NCBI GenBank assembly: GCA_964023275.1
Contig: OZ029914.1
Span: forward strand, 17,382,049 to 17,446,048
DNA from: Norana najaformis
Taxonomy: Eukaryota > Annelida > Clitellata > Crassiclitellata > Hormogastridae
Direction of reading: 5' to 3'
Length of the DNA stretch: 64,000 nt
Shown here in pieces: positions 10,724-23,400 of the stretch. Position numbers and translations under genes: made by a program. Within the stretch, counting starts at the first letter, position 1. The number at the start of each line of letters is the position of its first letter. The notes beneath the pieces are model-generated. The model searched no databases. It was not told the origin of the DNA and saw only the letters and a list, made by a program, of their open reading frames with translations.

Positions 10724-13076
10724 CACTGGACAACAAATTTTTACAAAAGTCATGTTACTGAAATGAAATTAGTCAGTTCTTATCAATTTGTATGTGCTGA
10801 ACACGAATATGACAGTGAAAATGCCGAATTGGCTCTAGTTTTTTTGTAATCTGAAATGAAGTAATTTTATATCGCACAATGCATGCCAATAGTGATACAC
10901 TTACAGTTAATATTTGTAAAAACCAGGTCATAGACTAGTTCTTAGATTTTTTTGCCTGTCTCTTGTACAGCTGTTCGGGAGCATCTCTGCGGAGTGTCCA
11001 GCAGTAGTCAGCCAACATTGTAGTGGACCATTTTCCCTGGTACCTTTGCTCCATTGTTGCGATATCTTGATGAAAACGTTCGCCATGTTCGTCACTAACC
11101 ATACCACAGTTGTCAGGGAAGAAATCCAGATGGGAATGAAGGAAATGCATCTTCAGAGACATATTGCAGCGAAATTTCTGGTACTGCTTGAGCATGTTTT
11201 CTACTAGTTCCTTGTAGTTTTCTGCCCTAACATTCCCCAGAAAGTCTGTAGACACTAGACGAAAAGCATTCCATGCTTGTTTCGCATCACCCTCCAGCAA
11301 GTTGTTGAAGCGGTCATCTTTGAAGAGTTCTCTAATCTGAGGACCCACAAAAACTGCCTCTTTAATCTTTGCTTCGCTGAGTCGAGGGAATTTTTCATGC
11401 AGGTATCGGAAAGCTGGCGAAGTGCGGTCCATGGCTTTCACGAAGTTCTTCACCAAACCTAGTTTGATGTGAAGGGGTGGTAGTAGGATTTTGTGAGCCT
11501 CGACCAGAGCTGGGTGCTGGATATTCTTCTGTCCAACTGCCATGTTTTGTCTGGGAGTCCATTCCTTCCGCACGTAGTGCAACTCTCTTGCTCGGCTATC
11601 CCACTCACACAAGAAACACATATATTTTGTATATCCTTGCTGCAGTCCCATTAAAATGGCAACTACCTTCAAATCACCACACAGGTGCCATTTGTACCTG
11701 TTATAGTCAATGGAATGCAGTAGCTGTTTTAGGTTATCGTATGTCTCTTTCATGTGGACAGCATGCGCTAATGGAATAGATGGAAGACGGTTTCCATTGT
11801 GCAAAAGCACAGCCTTAAGACTCAGTGTTGAAGAGTCTACAAAGAGTCTCCATTCTTGTGGGTCATGAGTGATCTGTAAGGCATTCATGAGGTCGTCAGT
11901 ATTGGAACAGAATACCAGATTACCTTCCTTCATAAAGAAAGGTTCCAACTGCTGATGGCGCTTTCTACATGAAGTAATTGTGACATCTTCTTCTAGAAGA
12001 TTCCATTGTTGGAGTCTTGATCCTAGCAATTCTGCCTTGTTTTTGGATAAGTCCAAATCACGAACAAGGTCATTTAGTTCTTCCTGTGTTATTCTGTGTG
12101 GGGTTGATGATGCACCACAGTGAAAATCGGGATCACTGCACGCTGACGGACCAGGAGAAGAACATGTCGGCTCACCCTTGTCCTCATCAGATGAATCAAG
12201 GAAAATATATTCTGCTGGAGGTTCTGGAATAGGAAGTCCATCACCATGTGGAACTGGTCTCAATGCTGAAGGAATGTTTGGGTAGACTATTGTCGACTTC
12301 TTTTGCTTCGTTATTCCACCGGAAAGAGGAGGAACCAAGCAGAAGTAACAGTCATCTACGTGGTTGCTTTGCTCTCTCCACACCATGGGAACTGCAAACG
12401 GCATTGATGGTCTTTTGCCATTCAACCACTGTGAAAGCTGTGTTGTACATGTAGCACAGCATATATGCGGGGCCCATGGCTTGTCTTGGTCGCCAACCTT
12501 GCATTCGAAGTAAGCATGATATGCCTTCTTGACTTGATAAGTGATACTTTTCTTCTGGTTGGAAAATGTCACTTCCCCACAAATGTAACAAAAGTTGTCC
12601 ACAGTATTTACGCACTTCCGAGGCATTACTGTTCTGTATTGTATCTAAATGGATAAAGTAATAATAGTTTTATAAAACAGTAACTTAAACTATCTCGCAC
12701 AAAGTCTGTAATATTGTAAATGCTCAACCGTTCCGACTCGCTTTATATAGTACACTGCTGACGTCATCTTACGTCAGCGGCCGACTGGCTGTAGTTTTAC
12801 ATTGCATCAGAAAATGACGTAATCAACTGTGCATGATGTGTCCATGATGGGATTATGCAATGAGGTGGAATATTACATCATTCTAGACTTATTTAGGATA
12901 TTGTCGCAGTCCTACTGCATAAATTTACATGGTGAAACATAAAAAAAGAACTATATGAAATATTTTCAAAACGAGAGCCAATAAAAATTTTTTATGGTTA
13001 TATTCGTGTTCAGCACACCAAGATGCTACACATTAGGGCCTTTTCCAGTCAGTAACGATTTCTATGTTGACCAGTG
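10724..13076 (-). mobile_element. DNA-transposon-like element with imperfect terminal inverted repeats
   Basis: The ends read CACTGGACAACA (10724) and TGTTGACCAGTG (to 13076). Further in, a perfect inverted block TGTGCTGAACACGAATAT lies at 10793-10810 and 13000-13017, followed on both sides by ATTGGCTCT. The arms are otherwise diverged (inner block 69 versus 59 bp from the end). Flanking 4-mers are atat and ttat, so no clean target duplication is proven. The CACTG end resembles CMC/Chapaev-type elements, but the class is unproven. A single intronless 563-codon ORF fills the interior. Confidence 0.65.
10935..12626 (-). CDS. Transposon-encoded protein, intact 563-residue ORF with N-terminal CxxC zinc-finger-like pairs
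   Basis: This is the longest ORF in the window and has no introns, unlike its neighbours. The N-terminus has CxxC pairs at residues 13-16, 57-60 and 93-96, likely zinc binding. An acidic low-complexity stretch follows (about 140-170). The C-terminal two thirds carry blocks I remember from a dispersed, uncharacterised invertebrate family: VHMKETYDN, CFLCEWDSRARE, LLPPLHIKLGL, SDEHGERFHQDI and MLADYCWTL. The protein ends in a basic tail. I do not know its catalytic chemistry and cannot name a DDE triad. It ends about 210 bp inside the left terminus. The intact frame suggests a young copy or selection. Confidence 0.85.
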   Translation of the reverse strand: MPRKCVNTVDNFCYICGEVTFSNQKKSITYQVKKAYHAYFECKVGDQDKPWAPHICCATCTTQLSQWLNGKRPSMPFAVPMVWREQSNHVDDCYFCLVPPLSGGITKQKKSTIVYPNIPSALRPVPHGDGLPIPEPPAEYIFLDSSDEDKGEPTCSSPGPSACSDPDFHCGASSTPHRITQEELNDLVRDLDLSKNKAELLGSRLQQWNLLEEDVTITSCRKRHQQLEPFFMKEGNLVFCSNTDDLMNALQITHDPQEWRLFVDSSTLSLKAVLLHNGNRLPSIPLAHAVHMKETYDNLKQLLHSIDYNRYKWHLCGDLKVVAILMGLQQGYTKYMCFLCEWDSRARELHYVRKEWTPRQNMAVGQKNIQHPALVEAHKILLPPLHIKLGLVKNFVKAMDRTSPAFRYLHEKFPRLSEAKIKEAVFVGPQIRELFKDDRFNNLLEGDAKQAWNAFRLVSTDFLGNVRAENYKELVENMLKQYQKFRCNMSLKMHFLHSHLDFFPDNCGMVSDEHGERFHQDIATMEQRYQGKWSTTMLADYCWTLRRDAPEQLYKRQAKKSKN

Positions 13077-13142
13077 TTATTAATTCCTTGTACATTCTGG
13101 TGCGGTATGTCACCCTGAATATTTTGATGAATAAACTATAGG

Positions 13143-13178
<36 letters not shown>

Positions 13179-14020
13179 TTTCTATAACGACCGTATGACC
13201 TCGACCCTGCTCATTTTTCAATGAATTAATCTGGTGAGATCTTTCACCACTGATGCCCGTTTGTATCTGCCCATACTATCCATTTTTTCAAAGAGGGTTC
13301 ATGATTGGCGCTTCCATAAGAGAAGCAGTGAGTTGTAAAGCTCTGTCTTTGGATCCAACTCTGCCTCTCTCGCAACGTCCTGATCATGGCCTTTCTCTGA
13401 ACAGGGTTCGTTCCTTTACACCATGTAACAGTATGCTTTAATACTGGTTTAACCTTTAATTATAATCTACAACTACTGAATAATATTATTCCCATTACTG
13501 AGCTATAATGGGGGTTATAACTGCAATTTGATCAAATAGGTTATCGATTGTTTTTAACGACATAGGCGGCCTATATTTTAATGCCTTGTGTAGGCCTACA
13601 CCAGAAAGCAGGCGCAGTTGTATTAGCCTTGAAAGACTGCGCATAAAGGGCCTCTGATCCAAACCCTCACAAGGACACACAGCTGACCGAGTTAGTACAG
13701 TAGTTAGGCACAGTTGAGATGCTCAGGTACGCATGCACTCTGCACCGTAGGCTACACCAGGAGATAGAGCTTTCGAACTTGATTAGTACAACTTTACTAT
13801 TAAATTAATCAAAACTCAGTGACTAATTACAGATTGCTTCATTCTTTTTTAACAATTCACCAAGTAATCCTAACAATAAATAATAGACCTAAAAGATTAT
13901 AGATTCCTTGAGGTCTGGGTAATAATTCTGAAAAATAGTTGAAATGCGAGCACTCCAACCAATGACGTAACATTGCGACTACCGATTACACAGTGCTCTA
14001 CAAATTTCCTACAAGACCGT
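13077..14020. other. Intergenic, (TA)n microsatellite, otherwise nothing seen
   Basis: Holds a (TA)n run at about 13147-13175 and no recognisable gene. It separates the transposon from the PITP 5' region. Confidence 0.5.
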
Positions 14021-14170
14021 AATCATAATCGTAAACTCGAGATTTCTACAGCGCCCAAAGACAGCTAAGTCGCGGGAACAAGATTATTCACAGGTGCTCA
14101 GGCAAAACAAAATAAATAGGCAGAGGGTTAGATTCGGTTCCAGGTCACGATCCATTAGTTGTCTTACACA
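14020..14170 (-). mobile_element. L2-like LINE 3' end (family A)
   Basis: The complement gives the family A end: aacctggaaccgaatc…, an interior tgaataatcttgttcccgcg, GGGCGCTGTAGAAATCTCGAG and a tacgattatgatta tail. It is a 5'-truncated copy about 300 bp upstream of the PITP start codon. Confidence 0.75.
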
Positions 14171-14456
14171 CCAAATACAACACGCCGCCACGTGATAGAC
14201 CGACGTTGCCATAAAACTATAGTACTATTTTGAAATAGTGTTAGTTACTTATTATTATTAATTAGTTATTTTCATCATGATGCCAAAATTGTTTACACTA
14301 TCACAGCTGAAAACATTGAACTTGAATTTAGGCAACTGCTACATGTCGCTAAACGCAACTTTTCTCACCCAGTAAGTTTAGTCACTGGTGCGGCGTAGTC
14401 ATACTTCCGCCCTCTTTGAGTCTAATGGTAGACGGAAGACAACCGGGTCGGCAATC

Positions 14457-17400
14457 ATGATCATCAAAGAATAGTCAGTTCAGATCAATTTATTCTTTTC
14501 TGTGAATTTCCTTATTTCCAGGCTTAATTGTTTTTGATGTGCTACAATTATTATTGCACTGTAGTTTTGTTTTACTGTTTTTCTTGCTGTGAAATCAAGA
14601 GTCGTTGTAGGTAGGCCGGGATGAACTTTGCTTGCCTGGCATAGGAGGTGTGCCTTTTTGGTATCATATTGATCGTGTTGATTCGAGACAGAAAAGAAAG
14701 AAATGAGGCGGAAACTGATTTTAGCCGTCTGATGGGTAGAAGATTATTTAGTTCGGATATTTTGGCCAGAGCCGCGGATAGGTCTGCTGGCTGTTATCAA
14801 AATGGCCGCAGAATATTGATTTACTGTGAAATTGTGGGCGCTGATTAATTATTAATTATGTTGGCGCACACAAGCCACAGAATTGAACGACGAAGCTGAA
14901 TGAATGACAAAGTAACATAGTATAGAGTGAGAACGAATTGTAAACAGACTGAATAGCAGAAGGAGAGGCCGTATTTGTTATGCGGGAATCTCAAACTCTT
15001 GTCACACTTAGGGATACACTGTGCAGTTAGTGGTTTGAAAATGTACTGGCATTATTTGTTCCCTCTGCTGCTATCATAAGGAAAAAAACTAAATGTTGTA
15101 GTCTGTCATGTCTCCATTTTAAAATTAATCATAGTTGAAACTTGAAGTTGTGACTATGGTGATAAAGTTGCTATCAAGCTATTAATTTTTTCTTTGCATT
15201 CTTCTTCTTGTTCTGCAGAATTTTATGGTGGTTTAAACTTTATGATTTCTCTTCCTTTCCTGAGCTTAAACATAATTCTTATCAAATGTGAGTTGGAGAA
15301 AACCACATTAAACCTGTCTTGCTTTTATTAGTGATTTATGTTATGATTCTAATGAAGCTTGAATGAGAATTGATTTTGTTGTTTCTGGTGGTGGTAGTTG
15401 TGCTAATGATTATATTTTAATTTTTTCTTTATTGAAGTTTTAGTTTGATTTGTTCAAATTTCTTCTGGGTTCATTCATTGTTGTTGTCAATACAACTACT
15501 ATTTATGTTAAAAAGAAATGTGTCAGCAGATGTTTAGAGCTGTGACAAATAATTCATCTCAAAAATGTCTGATACACCCACTCAGTGTGATGACATTTTG
15601 GTAGACTAGAACAGCCTTGGTTTGATCTTTTGCAGCTATGTAGTAAAGCTTTTGAAGCTGAAAACTGAATTCGGTTTGAGAATCAAGCATCCGGTTTTGT
15701 AGATTAGTTTATTTATTTTATTAGAGTTAATGTTATAATGCTATGTGTTACAATGGAGTGTTTCATGTATGTGTTTTTATACCACCGTTGACTTGTGTTT
15801 GCAGCCAAACCTTTGGTGATGAAGATATTTGATAAACTAAAATGGGTAGCCTTTGCTGCGATCGTAGGGATTGATCTTTTATAGCAATCAAGTGTGACTG
15901 ACATCCAAGATGACTGTTTTGCTGACAGACAGATCATGCTTTGTGCAATCAGATCCGAAATGCTCTAAAAACGTAGTTTTGTTAACATGGATAACGTGGA
16001 CGTTAAGACTCACTAATTTTTTTCATGTATTTTTTTATGCCGTTTTGTTGCTCTTATACATTATGGCATTTTGTTGAGTTTTAATGATTCTTTTGTTTGT
16101 TTCAGTCGCATTGTTATGCCAATGACGGTGGAGGAGGTCAGTATTTTAAACATTTTAGTTGAAATTTGTGCAATTTTTCTAGTCAAGTAACTAGTCTCTG
16201 AGTTATGCATTAAGTCTGAAACCTGTATCTTATCATGAATAGCTAGCTGTCTGTTAAAAATTTTTAATTAAAGTGATACTGCAAATTTTTGCCATTCCAG
16301 TGCATTACTTTAGATTTTTAGCGGAGTAAATATTTTGATAACTTGTTTTAATTAAACTTTTTTGATCCAAAGTTCAGATCTAATTCTATTAAATTGATGG
16401 TTTGTGTCAGGCAACAAAGTTGTCTGTTTGTTCCACACTGTTGTCATGCCTGCATGTCAGCCGGAGAAGACAGCTTTTCTTAGAAGCATGTAATGTTATT
16501 TATAGGCTACTTACATGTTCTTCATCAGGTGCAGTAGATTGGCTTTGTGCACTTTGCCGGCTTCCTGCTGAGTGGTGTATTAAGTTTAAAATTGCATGCT
16601 TGACCTTTTAGGCTAAGAACACTGGCCTTTCTTCATATCTTAATACTGCTGACACCATATCACCCTCCTAGATTCTTGCTTTCTTACGATACTGGTTTGT
16701 TGCAAGAATCTAGGTTCAGGACAATTGTAGGATCATATGCCTTTAGCTGCTGTGCTCCTCGCATCTGGAATCATCTACCACAAAAGACCTGACTTGCAAA
16801 CTTGCTATCTTCTTTTAAACCTAATGTTAAGACTCTTTCCCTGGGTTTTGCATGATTCCATCTTGGTCCCTAGAGGGCAAACATTCGCACCTCAGATTCA
16901 GGCTTACTGACATTGCACATGGTTTAAGTGATTTAATAAATAAATAACAATAAAGTAATAAACAAGTAAATTTCTCCTTACTTTATTGGTTCTGTTTCTT
17001 TGGCCAAAACTTCCTTTTAAAGCTGAATAATAAATGTGCAGATGACAACATAAGACTTTCTTGGCTGTTTTTGACTGCATTTGAATTGTCATGGTTTTCT
17101 CTTTTTTTGTAGTACCAAGTGGCCCAGCTGTACTCCGTTGCACAGGCAAGTAAGAATGAGACTGGAGGAGGTGAGGGCATCGAGGTGCTCAAGAACGAGC
17201 CATTCACGGCGACTGAGGGAGTCCAGCCAAAGACTCCGCTTCTGAACGGAAACTACACCACTGGGCAGTTCACTCACAAAATCTACCACTTAGCTAGGTG
17301 AGTCATTACAGCCCTGGTCTAACCCTGGTGTAATGGCCATGAAATTTGGGAAGATAAAACTTGACTTTAAGTAGCTGTTTCTTTTGCTTTTTTGCAACAG

Positions 17401-20400
17401 AGTGTGTGGGTTGGATTCCAGGTGCATTCTGGTGAAATTGGCAAAACATGGAAAAACACAAAAGGAAAAGAGTTTGTCCAACTAATGGATTCTGTTTTGC
17501 ACATGAGCTTATATGTCCTTTAAAGACAGGACGGTGCATCTGAAGGCTGTTGTTGACAGATGTATGTAATAAATGAGTCATAGTTGGACCTTATTATGCG
17601 TTAGTGGTTTCGGTGTGTAAGTAAGCTAATTTGATCCTTGACTGATACTAAAACTTGGCTGCAACACTGTCAAAATGTTGTAATGTTGCATTACTAGTTG
17701 TGCTATATTGACAGTTAGTCTGTAAAACAATACACTACAGCAAAAGTCTCTTAGCTTCTTTGTAACATAAATGCTTGCATGTCTGTATGTCGTAACACCA
17801 CCGTAACACATGGTGGTTGTAGTATATCTCTGCACCAAGTAGAATGTAATGCATTTTGTGAACTTACGGTGGCTTTTATAAAGTTGTGTGGAAGTTACTG
17901 TAAAAGTTAATGTCTTGTCCGAGTGGTATCATATTTATATTGTGTTTTCATATTATTTGTGATTCATTCTTAGAATGACATACTGTGACCTAGTTTTATT
18001 ACAAAAATCTGTTTAGTACAAGCTGATTACATAGAAATCAATAAATCTATAATGCACTTGACTGCTGGTAATGAAAATGTTGTGATGAAGCACAGTACAG
18101 TGATAGTGAAAGGTTAACAGAAAGTAAAGCCATACTGAAATAACAGATTTATTGGAGAAAATATTGCCTTTGACTTAGAAAATCATTGTTATAGGATGAG
18201 TAGATGCTGTCTTAAGCAGCTGGCAACATTTTATGGTTGCACATCAGAAATTTAGAAGAACCCTAAATGAAGTTGCTTTTTAAAAGGTAATTAAATGAAA
18301 ACCCCTGTCAGTTGCAAGATGGCATAATGTAGAATTTTCTCTGTGAACTGGTGTTTGTTTCTGCTTTGCATGTGGTTTTTGGCCTCAGCATGTTCTGTGC
18401 TCATTCTGTATTTGTTTCCAACTTTTGAAAGTCATGCTATTTGGTTAATGTTGTAGCTTTAGTGCAATTGGAATAACAGGTCAGCATTAAGGCTGATAAA
18501 TTTATTTGCCCAGACACTTTGTCTAACATCTGTCATCAGCATGATTCTCACCTAAGTCCTTCCTTCATTTGTCTTTGGAAGCTTTGTGGAGTCTAATTAC
18601 TGACTGATAAAATGCTTCTAAGAGAAGTGCATGATGAGCTGTTTAGTTTTAATTCTTGTCATTGCTTGAATCAGTGCTCTTTCATCTTACAATATATTTG
18701 GACATCAAGAGGGATGCTAAGCAAAACAGAATACAATGCAGAAGCAAATACATATATAGGTTTTACTATACTGTTGCACTGATGCCATCATATGACAGAA
18801 AATTTAGCATTCTGTTCTTATAAGTATTTGTAGGTCATCTAATTAGCCAAATTACCAAATGACAAGACAAAGGGCAGTGCACTAATTAGTTGCTCTGTGT
18901 CCTAATGCTGTGTGACTGTCTAAGGGGTGGCTTTGAACGGCATACTCTGCAGTATAAGGAAAGTCCTCAACAAATTGGCTATGGATTCACACAGTCGTTG
19001 CGCAGATTGTTCCGGAACAGAGGAGTTGATGGTTGATTTTTGCTTTGTGCGCAGTTGACAGATTTTGCTTCGGCTGTCAGAAATTTGGATTATGTGATGA
19101 CAGCTGGATTGCTGGTAGTCTTTTAAGTCTCACATGTCATGTTGTTGTGAAGTACTTGTTACAACAGCATGACACGTTAGATGTCATGTTGTTGTGATAG
19201 CAGATAAACAATGACACATTGAGGGCGGGCATTTAGGTTTTATCTGTCTCAGATTGAGGACTGCTGAAATTTAGCAGGTATGTGCTGTTTTTAAATGCAC
19301 AGTTTCAGAGCCAAACTGTTTAAAAGCTTATCTTGTTCTGGAGGTACTCAGAAAGTTAGTAAGTTAGCCCAGTATTTCTGCAAAGGCCTTTCCTGTATAG
19401 ATTACCTATGACTGATACAGATAACAGTGGACTGCGGTCTGTAAACTAATCCTGCAGTTGCTTCTTGAGGTCATCTGAATGTAAATACGACTGCATTTTG
19501 ACTTTTCAGCAAGGTTCCCAAGTTTGCACGTGCATTGGCCCCAAAGGGTTCTTTGCATATTCATGAGGAAGCGTGGAATGCCTTTCCCTACTGCCGGACT
19601 GTGGTGTCGGTAAGAAGGAAGGCATACCAAGTTAACTGCGCCTTATATTATGTATAGGTGCAGAGTAAGATTTTGATGCTTACTGCACTGATTTCACTTG
19701 AGTCTGAAGACAGTGGTTCAGCAATTTTTGTAGCTTAGTTTACTACTGAAGCCCTCAGTGAAATGCTGAAATTTTGTCAATATTAAACTACTGTATGTAC
19801 ATGTACATCCATATAAATTGATTAAATATGATTTACAGCAGTTAAACAACTTTTACATTTCAGCATATGACAGTTTCAATTTTTTTAATCTCTGTGATTT
19901 AGCTTTTATTACTTTTGATATAAACATATCAAAAATTTGTCATTTAAAAATATATCAGTACTGTTTTTTCCAAATGAGAAATTAACAGTTGTTTTATTTT
20001 TAACAGTTTAAGAGGGACACGTATATTTCTTTCTGATACTCATAAATTGTGCGATGCAAGGGAAATGAAAAGTTGCTGAACCTTGCAGTATAAATAGGAG
20101 ACTTAGTTTACTTATAATGGGTGATGGTTTTTCTGTACCTCGCTGTAGTTATATGATTAACAATGTTACCGATAATTTGTCTTTTGGCAATCTTGTTAAA
20201 ATTTGCAAACGATGTTCAGTTCTCCTGAATGAGTTAAATTTAGTTGGAGGATATAGATTCCAAATTTTAATTCAACTTTAGAGCATGACCTCTTAGTAAC
20301 ACAACTCATTATCATGCTGTACTTGATATGGCTCAAAGTGGACATATGTTATCAGGACTTTCCAGTGTAGTGTGATTGTTGAGTCATGTTTTACAAAGAT

Positions 20401-23400
20401 AAATGAGCTGATGAAGTTACTCAGATTAGGTGTTGGACAGAAAACCAAAGGCCTTAAATTTCCTTAAGCATGTTAGCAATAATTTTTGGAAAGTAATTAC
20501 TTAGATTTGCCACAATCTGGGCCAAGCTTTGGCTAAATTCAACAGCCTGAATTGTCAGATTTCATTACTGCATAATGATAACACCATTAACCTTAAAGGT
20601 TATGTTAACAAGGAATAGTGGATGCGGTTGCTTCTGTTTCTGAAAACAGCTTTGCACGTGTGTAATATTAGCCGTGCGCTCTTTTGTTGTGTACCTAGAT
20701 ATAGCGTTTGTCAGTGTTTGCTTTGTTTCTTAGAGAGCCTTTGTGTCCGGTGTACTTCGTTTTTTGTTATGCTTCAGTGTCGTTCTGTTTGCCATCTTCT
20801 AATTTAAACAGTTCCCGGTATTAGTGGTAGTGAGCAGACAGCACGTCCTATGCATGTGATCTGTTTAATTCAATATTTCCTCCCCCGGAGCCTTTCTCTT
20901 GTTAGTGTTACCCTCTATTTTCCTGTTTGAAATTATTCTGTTCCCAGCAAAGTGCCGACGTACATTCTTTGGCTGGCACCGAAGGGCTCACTCGAAATAC
21001 ACGAAGAGGCCTGGAATGCATTTCCGTATTGTAGGACAGTTGTCACGGTAAGAGGGCGCCACTCTCAGGTTAGCTGATGGTGGCGTATTCTGTCACTGGC
21101 TCAGAAATTAGTGTCTACATCTAGATGAATATTCTGTTGTTTTAGCCCATAAATCATTACATGCCATGCTTTAGTATAAATGAGGTATATATTTATTTGT
21201 TACGTGATATATATATTTATATTTCTTCATTTTTCAACCAGTTTTTTGGGTGATTTATCGGTGATTTAGCCCATGTGTAATATTAGCCAAACGCTCTTTT
21301 CTCTGTGTTTTTTCTGGGCATTTTATACAATTTGATTTTGACTCTGCCTACCCTCATTCTTGCTAACAGTGTTTTCATGTCTATTACTTCAAGCTAAAAC
21401 GATCAGTTTTTCTTGTCCATTGTTGACAAGCATTGCTACTGAGTTTGCATAAGATTTGCTTTGCTGCACATCACACATAGTTCTATTTATATTTATGTTT
21501 GCATATTAACAAGTATACAATACAGTGTTGTGCGTACTGTATTCAGCTTTATGAAGCGTGCACATCAATTGTGCATGCTTATTTATGTATTATAATGCTA
21601 GTAATTTTTGCATTTAATAAATAACTAAAAATTTCAACTGTGCAGTTGTTTGACTTTTGTGCAACTTTAGTCATATGTGAGAAATTTGTAACTGATGGCT
21701 GGCTGATCATTTGATTGATGACTGGTCTTAAGCTAAACTAATTGTTGCCTGGAGTTGTTGACCAATGACCAAGTAACTGTCAGCTGATACAACAGACTGA
21801 CATGCTGCTTCACTGAAGCGTTAGATAGCAGGACATATGGCATATTAACAAATGCATTACTTACTTACTTACTTAGCTGTTGGTCATAGAATCAGAGTGA
21901 AAAAGAACTTCATGGTGTTACTGTATAGTTATTACATATAGGTCACCATATATGAATGTTATCTTCAGCAGTCATTCTGATATGCCTCTCTTGTAGGCTT
22001 AAGCTGCTGGATGTTGTCTGTGAATCACTAACACGTTTCCACCAAAGGTTACCAAGATTTGGAACAAACCTTTCCATTTGCTGTCAATCTTGAATCATCT
22101 TGTTTTTTCCCCAAAGCTTTAATAAGTTCCATTTCTTTACCTTTCTGTACCTTATGTGGTTTAAAACCATGAGCAAGTAATCTAAGTCCAGTCATGAGGT
22201 AAAAGAATGCATTTCTCACGTGTCACTTTTCCGGGCATGTTGTCAGTACATTTTCATGTAGAATGGCTGTATGTTGCCTAACCCTGATTACTAATATCTG
22301 GTCAGTGTCTAAGAGATGGCCTTTGAGGGTCTGATTTCTCCCTGCTCACAGTGTCTTTGGTTCTTTTATTTTTTTGTAGAATCCAGATTACATGAAAGAG
22401 AATTTTGTAATAAAAATCGAGTCCATACATTTGCCAGACAGAGGAGAGACAGAGAATGTGAGTTGATGTTATCTTATTAACTATTCTGTAACGTTCATCA
22501 ACATTGCAGTTAGTGTATGATGTACATATCTTTACGAGTTGTCATTTCCTCTTCTTTGTGTTCTGCCAGTCATTTCCTGTTTAGAACCAGGCTTAAATTC
22601 ATGCTCATTGCATTTCCTCACCATTGTTGGCTCCTTTGAGTCTTGTTATAATAGAATGCTTCAACCTGAAGATTCTTTAACACAGGGCTAAATTGTAAGT
22701 ACTATGGTACTTATTGATTGGAGTGTGTGATAATTCTTACTTTACCTTTCCTGACCTAACCTTATTCTACCTTACTTATTTAGCATGAACAGCTGTTCAT
22801 TGTTTCAGTGACAGGTCCTGTTATGCATTTTCGAAGGCATTCAGTGCACAATGAAATACAGCATGTACTGCAGTGTATTTGCGTGATGAATGTGTATTTT
22901 GTATATGAGTCAGACTGTAGTTCTTCATTAATGATTAAAAGGCCACATAATTGTCCGGTTGAATATCTGTTGTATTGTTTGTTCATTGTCTAATGATGTT
23001 TAGTCCTAACTGCTGACACTAGCTGTCAACACATTGTGTTTTTGAGTCTCTAAATAATGCTACTTTAAAGATACCAAGTTATAATCCAGTTGATTGTATT
23101 GAGTGTTGCTTGAGTTCTTGTTGTGAAGAGTAGCAGTCATCTGAGAAGTTCTTGATGTTTTGCAGGCACATGGATTGGATCAGGAGGCATTAGTCAAGAG
23201 AGAAGTTGTTCGAATCGACATAGCCAATGATGCAGTGGATAGAAGGGTAAGTCACTAATTTTAATCTAATGACTTGTATAGCACGGTTATCATAATGCAC
23301 TAGGCATCAATCAATGGTCACTTCAAGTGAAATCGCAGTCAAAATCATAATCCATTGAAGAAGCCGGGTCGAATTCCTATAGGTCAGAGAAACCAGAAGC

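Noticed and set aside
11277..12656. Several plus-strand frames of 60-100 codons
   Set aside because: Shadows of the 563-codon transposon ORF on the other strand.
16904..17581. Minus-strand frames around PITP exon 3
   Set aside because: Antisense shadows and intron sequence; no conservation signal recognised.
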